A stretch of 64,000 nucleotides of DNA, taken from Agrobacterium rubi TR3 = NBRC 13261. GTDB lineage: Bacteria; Pseudomonadota; Alphaproteobacteria; Rhizobiales; Rhizobiaceae. A model generated the notes under the pieces. That model had not been told where the DNA came from. It worked only from the letters and a program-made list of their open reading frames with translations, and made no database searches. Of the stretch, positions 58,326-64,000 are shown piece after piece (position 1 is the first letter of the stretch; each line of letters starts with the position of its first letter). Location of the stretch: the NCBI RefSeq assembly GCF_000739935.1, contig NZ_BBJU01000019.1:54305-118304 (forward strand). Reading direction: 5' to 3'. A program made the position numbers and the translations under genes.

Positions 58326-58787
58326 ATGGACGCCCCCACGATGGACGATGGAACGATGGAAGGCCTTTTGAGGCTGGACCTGCAAATCTGCTTTGCGCTG
58401 TACGGCGCAGCACATGCGTTCAACCGCGCCTATAAACCGCTGCTGGAGCCGCTGGGTCTAACCTACCCGCAATATCTCGTCATGATGGCGCTGTGGGAAA
58501 AGCAAACGGCGACCGTCAAAGTGCTGGGCGAAATGCTGGGGCTGGACTCAGGCACACTCTCCCCGCTGTTGAAACGGCTGGAACAGGCGGGCCTCATTAC
58601 TCGCAAACGCGGCACGGTGGATGAGCGTCAGGTGCTGATTGCGCTGACACCAGAGGGTGCGGACCTGAAAAAGAAGGCCGCGAACGTCATGCGCTCGATT
58701 GGTGAGGCAACGGGGTGTAGTTTGGATGAGCTGGGGCAGTTGCGGGATCGGTTGAATGCGCTGAAGGAAAATTTGGTGAAGGAATGA
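58326..58787 (+). CDS. ohrR: MarR-family organic-peroxide-sensing regulator OhrR
   Basis: The 153-residue repressor has the one-Cys sensor: Cys22 in LDLQICFALYGAAHAF, aligned with the reactive cysteine of OhrR, and the partner tyrosines in YKPLLEPLGLTYPQYLVMMA. The winged helix shows LGEMLGLDSGTLSPLLKRLE and RKRGTVDERQVLIALTPEG. Oxidation by organic peroxide releases it from DNA. Translation may begin at the second ATG (58344). Confidence 0.93.
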   Translation: MDAPTMDDGTMEGLLRLDLQICFALYGAAHAFNRAYKPLLEPLGLTYPQYLVMMALWEKQTATVKVLGEMLGLDSGTLSPLLKRLEQAGLITRKRGTVDERQVLIALTPEGADLKKKAANVMRSIGEATGCSLDELGQLRDRLNALKENLVKE

Positions 58788-58796
58788 GCGTAGCGC

Positions 58797-59168
58797 TTAG
58801 GGAGTGCGAAGCCCAGGCGTTCGGTTGTTGGCAGCACGGACCATTCCGGGGATCAGGAAAAGGTCAACGACATACCAAACAAGCGTTGCTAGAAAAGGTG
58901 CCTTCGTCAGAACGTCGGGCCCAATGATAAAAGGCAAAAGCAAACTGACGACACCGAGCACCAATTGGATTTTTGCCGAACGCGTGAAGCCCAAATAAAA
59001 CCGATGAAGACCAAAACAGCCGCCACCACCTAACAAGTGGAGCGCATAAGCAACCCACTTCTGCTTGCTGACGACAACATTCATTTGCGCCGATGGCTGC
59101 TGTGACGCTTGGATTTTCGGTACGTTGACCAATATGATACCCCATGGCAAAATCAGATCGATAAACAC
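58797..59168 (-). CDS. TM2 domain-containing membrane protein
   Basis: The protein contains a TM2 domain: VAYALHLLGGGGCFGLHRFY LGF, then helix IQLVLGVVSLLLPFIIG, and a third hydrophobic segment FLATLVWYVVDLFLIPGMV. TM2 proteins are small inner-membrane proteins without a known bacterial role. The frame opens with GTG at 59168 (123 residues); a shorter form from ATG at 59084 (95 residues) would contain the whole domain, and no start has a good ribosome-binding site, so the start is uncertain. Confidence 0.75.
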   Translation of the reverse strand: MFIDLILPWGIILVNVPKIQASQQPSAQMNVVVSKQKWVAYALHLLGGGGCFGLHRFYLGFTRSAKIQLVLGVVSLLLPFIIGPDVLTKAPFLATLVWYVVDLFLIPGMVRAANNRTPGLRTP

Positions 59169-59200
59169 AATCTAAAATTGCTTCTCAGGTATTTCCAGTA

Positions 59201-59238
59201 GAAAAAATAAGCCCGCAGGATTTTCCGTCCCACGGGCT
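59201..59238 (-). terminator. Intrinsic terminator of the first L,D-transpeptidase gene
   Basis: AGCCCG (59210-59215) pairs with CGGGCT (59233-59238), with further pairing between AGGA and TCC in the loop. On the minus strand it is followed by TATTTTTTC. It lies 27 bases after the stop codon. Confidence 0.8.
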
Positions 59239-59264
59239 CCATCATCCATAAAAAGATTGAATTA

Positions 59265-59999
59265 TTACTGCCAAACAACAACCCGTGCCTTGTTCGGCAC
59301 GCGGTCGTAGAGGTCGATGATGTCCTGGTTCATCAGGCGCACGCAGCCGGAAGACACGGCCTTGCCGATGGAGTTCCACTCCGGCGAACCGTGCAGACGG
59401 TAGAGCGTGTCCTTGCCGTTCTGGAAGATGTAGAGCGCGCGGGCACCGAGCGGGTTTTTAAGGCCCGGTGGCATGCCGCCGTTCTTGGAGGAGAATTTGG
59501 TCAGTTCCGGCTGGCGGGCGACCATTTCGTCTGGTGGGGTCCACTTCGGCCACTTTTGACGCCACTGGATCACGCCCTCGCCCGACCATGCGAAACCTTC
59601 ACGGCCGATGCCGACGCCGTAGCGCATGGCGGAACCGCCGGGCTCGACGACATAGAGGAAGCGCGAGCGCGTATCGACGACGATCGTGCCGGCTGGCTCG
59701 CCGGTCGGATCGACAACGCGCTGGCGATAATAGCGGCGGTCGATTTTCTGATAGGGAATGGCGGGGATGACAAAGCCGCCATCTTCAACCGTGCCATACA
59801 TGACGGCAAGCTCGGCATCGGAGATGCCGCCTGCAAACATCGAGCGGAAATCGCCTGCGATATTGCCGGCAAGGCTGCCCGGCTGCACGCTGCTATAGGG
59901 ACGGACGCCGGAAGACGCGCAGCCCGCCAGAAGCGATGCAGAGGAAAGGCCAAGAAGGGAAAGGAAGGTACGTCTGGATAGATCTGTGTCGGTGCTCAT
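59265..59999 (-). CDS. L,D-transpeptidase (YkuD domain), Tat/lipoprotein-type signal
   Basis: A 244-residue murein enzyme that would form 3-3 crosslinks or attach proteins to peptidoglycan. The N-terminus (LSRRTFLSLLGLSSASLLAGCASS) combines a twin-arginine motif with a lipobox (LAGC), so export by Tat and lipidation are likely. The YkuD domain (about residues 105-240) has the active-site signature HGSPEWNSIGKAVSSGCVRL with the catalytic cysteine in SSGC. A close paralogue lies directly upstream. Start at 59999, or 60002 with one extra Met. Confidence 0.9.
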   Translation of the reverse strand: MSTDTDLSRRTFLSLLGLSSASLLAGCASSGVRPYSSVQPGSLAGNIAGDFRSMFAGGISDAELAVMYGTVEDGGFVIPAIPYQKIDRRYYRQRVVDPTGEPAGTIVVDTRSRFLYVVEPGGSAMRYGVGIGREGFAWSGEGVIQWRQKWPKWTPPDEMVARQPELTKFSSKNGGMPPGLKNPLGARALYIFQNGKDTLYRLHGSPEWNSIGKAVSSGCVRLMNQDIIDLYDRVPNKARVVVWQ

Positions 60000-60193
60000 C
60001 ATAAGGCCGTTTTTTCTCACATCGAAGCGACTAGGCGGATGTTGCGCGGGGCTGCGGAACCATCCTACAATCTCGCTGTACATCGTTTGTTCCACGACTA
60101 ATCAGGTATTGGTATAGTAGTTAATACATCCCTAAAGACCAGTTGCCCGACCACAACATGGCCCGTTTGCGAGAGCATTCTTGCCTTGCGTGA

Positions 60194-61087
60194 TCAGATA
60201 ACCACAATCGGCGCACCCTGCGGTACGCGGTCGAAGAGATCGATGACATCCTGATTGAGCATGCGCACGCAACCGGACGATGTCGCCTTGCCCACAGACT
60301 GCCAGTCCGGCGTGCCGTGGACGCGGTACAGCGTGTCCTTGCCGTCCTTAAAAATGTAAAGCGCCCGGGCACCGAGCGGATTGTTGAGACCGGGAACCAT
60401 GCCGCCATTGGCAGCGGAAATCGACGCCAACTCCGGTTGTCGCTGCACCATCTCATCGGGTGGCGTCCAGCGTGGCCACTTGGCCTTCCATTGTATCTTG
60501 CCGCGACCGGCCCAGGCATAACCATCGCGACCGAGACCTACGCCATACCGCACGGCCTTACCGCCGGGCTGCACCAAATAGAGGAAATGCTGCTTGGTAT
60601 CGACGACGATCGTACCCGGCGCTTCCTGTGTCTGGTAGCTCACGTCCTGACGCAGAAAGCGGGGATCGACGCGGGAATAGGGAATGGCCGGCAGCGTGTG
60701 ACCGTCATCGCTGATCTGGTCATACATCACCCGGTGCAATGGGTTGGACACCGGCAGACCGTATCCAACCGTCTGGGCACTGCTGTAAGCGGGCGACAGG
60801 CCTGAACCCGTCGGACGGGCCGTGGATGGTGGACCGTAAAGCTGCTGGAACTGCGAGCGGAAGAGATCGGGCGGGCGGCTGTTGATCGAGCCAGGCGTCG
60901 GCGGAAGCGGTGGACGTGGTATGGAGCCGACATTGTTGTAATTGAAGACAGGCGCCGTTTCCTGCACAAACACATCCGGGTTCATGCGACTGGTATCGGT
61001 CACGAACAGGCAGCCGCTCAACAGCGGCATCAGCGCAAGCACCGCAAAGGACACAAGGCGACGGCAGGTTTTCAAGGGTACTGTCAT
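60194..61087 (-). CDS. L,D-transpeptidase (YkuD domain), lipoprotein
   Basis: The 297-residue paralogue has a Sec lipoprotein signal (LVSFAVLALMPLLSGC) and a long proline-rich linker (IPRPPLPPTPGSINSRPPD) before the YkuD domain. The catalytic signature is HGTPDWQSVGKATSSGCVRM. Shared stretches with the gene at 59265 (KWPKWTPPDEMV / KWPRWTPPDEMV, PLGARALYIF) show recent duplication. Rhizobiales that elongate from the pole depend on L,D-crosslinks, and multiple paralogues are usual. It lies 194 bases upstream of the first copy on the same strand. Confidence 0.92.
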   Translation of the reverse strand: MTVPLKTCRRLVSFAVLALMPLLSGCLFVTDTSRMNPDVFVQETAPVFNYNNVGSIPRPPLPPTPGSINSRPPDLFRSQFQQLYGPPSTARPTGSGLSPAYSSAQTVGYGLPVSNPLHRVMYDQISDDGHTLPAIPYSRVDPRFLRQDVSYQTQEAPGTIVVDTKQHFLYLVQPGGKAVRYGVGLGRDGYAWAGRGKIQWKAKWPRWTPPDEMVQRQPELASISAANGGMVPGLNNPLGARALYIFKDGKDTLYRVHGTPDWQSVGKATSSGCVRMLNQDVIDLFDRVPQGAPIVVI

Positions 61088-61176
61088 GGAACCGCTTTAA
61101 GAGGGAGGCATCGTTTCCACGACAATGCCCGGCCCGGCTGGCGCGAAGCTGGAGCCATATCCAGTTAAAGGCGATG

Positions 61177-62124
61177 TTAGGTGAACTGATCGAAGAAACG
61201 AATGCTTTCCACCACGGCACCCGGCACGACACCATTGTGGTTGCCCGGCAAAAGCGCGTGATCGATCTTTATGCCGGCAAACCGCACGCGTTCTATCAGG
61301 AGCTTGTGGTCGGCATCGAAGGGACGTTCTTCCGTACCGCGCAGCAGAAATGTAGGACATTTCAGGCTCGGTCCGAAACACACGGACGAGCGCATGACGA
61401 ATTCCTGCTCGTTGCTGCCGTCAAAGCAAATCTCGTCAGAGTAGCGGTTGAAATACCGCCAGGAATTGACGCCTGCTGAAATCGGCACAGACGCCCGGAA
61501 TTTGCGTGTCATCGATGCCAGCAGCGACAGTGTGCCGCCATTGGAATGGCCCGCGAGAAACAGCCTATCCTGATCGATCCCCGGCAGGTTTTCCAGATAA
61601 GATGCCGCCGCCAATGCGTCTGATGTTTCGTCGTAAAAGCCGGAATAATTGCCCTGCTGGCCGTTTTCACCACGGAAGGACGGCAGCAAAACCACAAAGC
61701 CCGCTTCCCAATAAGGCTTCATCAGCGCCCAATGCCCGTCACCGGTGGCGTTGCCGCCATGGAGAAACAGCACGGCGGGCTTCAGCTTTTTGGACGGCTC
61801 ATATTGCGAAAGCCACGCCACCAGTTCGATGGACCCATTCGGCCCACCCGGATAGGTCACACGCGTCGCACCCGGCGGAGTGCCCAGCGGCGTGGACTTC
61901 TCAGGCGCGGCGATCTTTTTCAGCAAATGGGTATGAAACTGCTGACGCGCATCGGCGTAATCTTCGGTCGCGAGCGGCAGAACCTCGGGCATGACGAGGT
62001 TGGCACGACTATGTGACGGCAGCAGGGCCGCAGCAGAAAGCCCCGCGGCTCCCGCCAGAAGAGTGCGCCGTGTCAGGGTGTGTTGCGAGACAGTGCCGAA
62101 AAAAGATAAATGTTTTTCTGCCAT
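61177..62124 (-). CDS. Alpha/beta hydrolase with Tat signal
   Basis: The 315-residue protein has a twin-arginine signal (LTRRTLLAGAAGLSAAALLP) and an alpha/beta-hydrolase fold of the prolyl-oligopeptidase/dienelactone-hydrolase type. The nucleophile elbow is FLAGHSNGGTLSLLAS; the oxyanion-region motif is LFLHGGNATG and the catalytic histidine is probably in LLPGNHNGVV. It is likely a periplasmic esterase or peptidase. It is monocistronic or follows the DNA ligase gene, 92 bases away. Confidence 0.85.
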   Translation of the reverse strand: MAEKHLSFFGTVSQHTLTRRTLLAGAAGLSAAALLPSHSRANLVMPEVLPLATEDYADARQQFHTHLLKKIAAPEKSTPLGTPPGATRVTYPGGPNGSIELVAWLSQYEPSKKLKPAVLFLHGGNATGDGHWALMKPYWEAGFVVLLPSFRGENGQQGNYSGFYDETSDALAAASYLENLPGIDQDRLFLAGHSNGGTLSLLASMTRKFRASVPISAGVNSWRYFNRYSDEICFDGSNEQEFVMRSSVCFGPSLKCPTFLLRGTEERPFDADHKLLIERVRFAGIKIDHALLPGNHNGVVPGAVVESIRFFDQFT

Positions 62125-62216
62125 TTGCGAGGACCCGAGATTGCGTTAAGCGCGGATTAATTTCATCACTACAAGATTGAATTGTCCACTCACTGTTTTG
62201 CGAAAGCAGACAAATC

Positions 62217-63842
62217 CTATCCGGACTTCTCATCAATCATCGCCATCAGGGTCGATAGGCGATCCGCTTCCGATGGCAGCTTATCCGCACGCAATCTTGC
62301 GATGCGAGGAAAGCGCATGGCGACGCCGGATTTGTGGCGGTTGGAGCGATTTATGCCCTCGAAGGCGACTTCCAGCACAAAACCGAAACTTGGGGTGGCG
62401 CGGACGGCGCGGACGGGGCCGAAGCGTTCCACCGTGTTGTCGCGCACGAACTTATCCAGCACCTCCAGTTCGGCATCGGTAAAGCCGAAATAGGCCTTGC
62501 CGACCGGCACCAGTTGTTCGGCTCCTTCATTGTCCGACCAGACGCCGAAGGTGAAATCGGAATAATAGCTGGAGCGTTTGCCGTGGCCGCGCTGGGCGTA
62601 CATCATGACGGCATCGATGTTAAAGGGATCGCGCTTCCATTTGAACCAAGGCCCCTTGGCGCGACCCGCCTGATAAATGCTGTCCTTGCGCTTGATCATG
62701 ACGCCTTCGATGACGGGATCAGGCGGCGCCTTGCGCAGGATTTCCAACTCGTCCCAGCTTTCGAAGGGCACCAGCGGCGAGATATCGAACCTGTCATGCG
62801 GGGCGTTTTCGATGAGATGGGTGAGCTTTTCCCGGCGCTTGAGAAAGACCTCGCCGCGAATGTCCTGATCGCCCTCGAACAGAAGGTCATAGGCGCGGAT
62901 GAAAGCGGGGTATTCTTCCAGCATCTTGCCGGTCACGGTCTTGCGGTTCAGGCGCTGCTGGAGATCGGAAAAGGTGCGGGTCGCAATGTTGGAGCGCGCC
63001 GTGCCGCCGATCAGCAGTTCCCCATCGACAACGCCTTCGAAGTTGATCCTGTCGAGAACGTCTGGAAATGCGCCGGAAATATCGTCGCCAGAGCGGGAAT
63101 AGAGCTTTCGTGTCTCGCCCGAGCGGGACAGCTGCACACGGATGCCATCCCACTTCCACTCCGCAATGAAGTCCTGCGGGTCAAGGTTTTGGAGGTCATT
63201 ATCGCCCACTGGCGTGGACAGCATGACGGAGTGGAAGATGGCGGGCGTGGCGATGACGGGCCGCTCTGTCTTACCCTCCAGCCATGCAAACAAGGGCTCA
63301 TAGGGCGGTTCCAGACCATGCCAGAGCGTTTCGATCTCGGTAATATCCCGCCCGCCGAAATCCGCAAGCGCCTGACGGGCCAGCCGGGCGGACACGCCGA
63401 TGCGCAGGCCGCCGGTGACGAGCTTGAGGAAGGCAAAGCGCGACGAGGTTTCCAGCCGATCGAGGAGATCGCGCACGGCAGAGCGCACCTCCGTTCGGCC
63501 CAGCGAGTTCATCAGATCGACGATTTCGCCAAGACCGGGATCTTGGACCTCCGGCGGGTTGGCATTCTGGCTGGTGTCCCAGACAAGCGAGATCGTCTCG
63601 GCCAGATCGCCGACGTAATCATAGGAATAGCGGAACAGCACGTCGTCCATGCGTTCCAGCACCAGCTCGCGCAGCATAGCTGGCTTGACGCTTTTGAGAT
63701 CGAGCGTGCCTGCAATGGCGGCAAGGCCGTAGCCGCGGTCGGGGTCTGGAGTGTCGCGAAAGTAGTCGGTCAGGAGTTTGAGCTTGCCGTTGCGCGAGGG
63801 CGTTAGGACGAGGCGGTCTAGGAGGGTTGCGAAGGCTTTCAT
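62217..63842 (-). CDS. ATP-dependent DNA ligase
   Basis: The 541-residue ligase has an N-terminal helical domain (DNA_ligase_A_N), a nucleotidyltransferase domain with the AMP-binding lysine Lys230 in AEWKWDGIRVQ, motif III-like VDGELLI, motif IV VIEGVMIK, motif V GPWFKWK and a C-terminal OB-fold ending RFPRIARLR. This type is the ligase of a bacterial cluster with a metallo-beta-lactamase exonuclease, an Lhr-type helicase and a phosphoesterase thought to act in DNA repair. The neighbours would lie beyond the right edge, from 64000 on, as nothing similar is on the left. Confidence 0.92.
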   Translation of the reverse strand: MKAFATLLDRLVLTPSRNGKLKLLTDYFRDTPDPDRGYGLAAIAGTLDLKSVKPAMLRELVLERMDDVLFRYSYDYVGDLAETISLVWDTSQNANPPEVQDPGLGEIVDLMNSLGRTEVRSAVRDLLDRLETSSRFAFLKLVTGGLRIGVSARLARQALADFGGRDITEIETLWHGLEPPYEPLFAWLEGKTERPVIATPAIFHSVMLSTPVGDNDLQNLDPQDFIAEWKWDGIRVQLSRSGETRKLYSRSGDDISGAFPDVLDRINFEGVVDGELLIGGTARSNIATRTFSDLQQRLNRKTVTGKMLEEYPAFIRAYDLLFEGDQDIRGEVFLKRREKLTHLIENAPHDRFDISPLVPFESWDELEILRKAPPDPVIEGVMIKRKDSIYQAGRAKGPWFKWKRDPFNIDAVMMYAQRGHGKRSSYYSDFTFGVWSDNEGAEQLVPVGKAYFGFTDAELEVLDKFVRDNTVERFGPVRAVRATPSFGFVLEVAFEGINRSNRHKSGVAMRFPRIARLRADKLPSEADRLSTLMAMIDEKSG

Positions 63843-63882
63843 GGGTGGGGGTGCTCCCCGTGTTGGGAAACTGTGGGTGGGT

Positions 63883-64000
63883 TACCCCCCTCTGTCCTAC
63901 CGGACATCTCCCCCTCAAGGGGAAAGATCGATTCGTGGTTGGCTCTCGCCCATCTTGTAGGTTGCGAATAGAGTAAGGAGCGCGCGTTTTGCCGATCTCC
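63883..64000. repeat. RIME-like repeat, family A copy 3, cut by the window end
   Basis: It opens TACCCCCCTCTGTCCTACCG and GACATCTCCCCCTCAAGGGG, and continues with the centre GGCTCTCGCCCATCTTGTAG and GATCTCC, as in the first copy (1312-1470). The right half lies outside the window. Confidence 0.8.

Noticed and set aside
62334..63806. 490-codon plus-strand frame opposite the DNA ligase gene
   Set aside because: It mirrors the ligase reading frame and shows no domain; the ligase has all nucleotidyltransferase motifs.
1..64000. tRNA or rRNA genes
   Set aside because: I found no cloverleaf with a T-arm GTTCRANYC box and matching acceptor stem in the intergenic gaps; a covariance-model scan (tRNAscan-SE) would be needed to exclude one fully.

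Overview
The window reads as a chromosomal segment of an alphaproteobacterium of the Rhizobiaceae, most likely Agrobacterium or a close Rhizobium. The evidence is a MucR/Ros zinc-finger regulator very close to my memory of Agrobacterium Ros, a choline-type ABC transporter (choXWV), many small DUF families typical of Hyphomicrobiales, and several families of palindromic intergenic repeats of the rhizobial RIME type. Coding sequence is GC-rich and dense on both strands. I see no tRNA, rRNA, CRISPR array, insertion sequence or prophage.

Layout. 0-5.4 kb: DUF2336 protein; then a minus-strand operon of a DivJ-like sensor histidine kinase, a peptidoglycan-binding membrane protein and a DUF1491 protein; then a DUF5330 protein. 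5.4-9 kb: SufE, a PrlF-YhaV toxin-antitoxin pair with a palindromic operator between its -35 and -10, a coupled DnaA-domain-IV-like/DUF6456 pair, and ros/mucR. 9-15 kb: a complete seven-gene Mrp/Pha cation/proton antiporter operon (A to G, minus strand). 15-27.5 kb: msrB, a rhodanese/FtrA pair, acetyltransferase, hemolysin-III protein, glycosyltransferase, dioxygenase-like VOC protein, AI-2E exporter, a HicAB pair, polysaccharide deacetylase, a DapA-family enzyme, DUF930 and an S9 oligopeptidase. 27.5-32 kb: repeats, then choXWV for quaternary-amine uptake and a small gene behind a CtrA-type site.

32-39.3 kb is rich in metal functions: DmeF/DmeR (Co/Ni efflux and its RcnR-type sensor) and a MerR-type sensor, then, after a phosphodiesterase and an acetyltransferase, cbtBA (cobalt uptake) with an unknown third gene behind a clear cobalamin riboswitch, and two c-type cytochromes. 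39.5-52 kb: a metallophosphoesterase, Fe-superoxide dismutase, lysE/argP, a branched-chain aminotransferase, tam, a TadG-like protein, an aldo/keto reductase broken by one amber codon, an SDR/HxlR pair and a HerA-like ATPase. 52-64 kb: an unrecognised gene pair (secreted protein plus 263-aa protein), a VOC-DUF1579-DUF899 operon with a divergent MarR regulator, a third toxin-antitoxin pair (Xre-RES), ohr/ohrR with palindromic operators, TM2, two L,D-transpeptidases, a Tat-exported hydrolase and an ATP-dependent DNA ligase.

Shared themes are ion and metal homeostasis (Mrp antiporter, DmeRF, CbtBA), oxidative stress defence (MsrB, SodB, Ohr/OhrR, SufE), cell envelope and cell cycle (DivJ-like kinase, L,D-transpeptidases, CtrA-type site), and three unrelated chromosomal toxin-antitoxin pairs, each with a visible candidate operator. 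Most genes are ordinary. The least explained parts are the pair at 52.5-53.7 kb, the DnaA-domain/DUF6456 pair, the third cbt-operon gene and the small gene at 31.9 kb.
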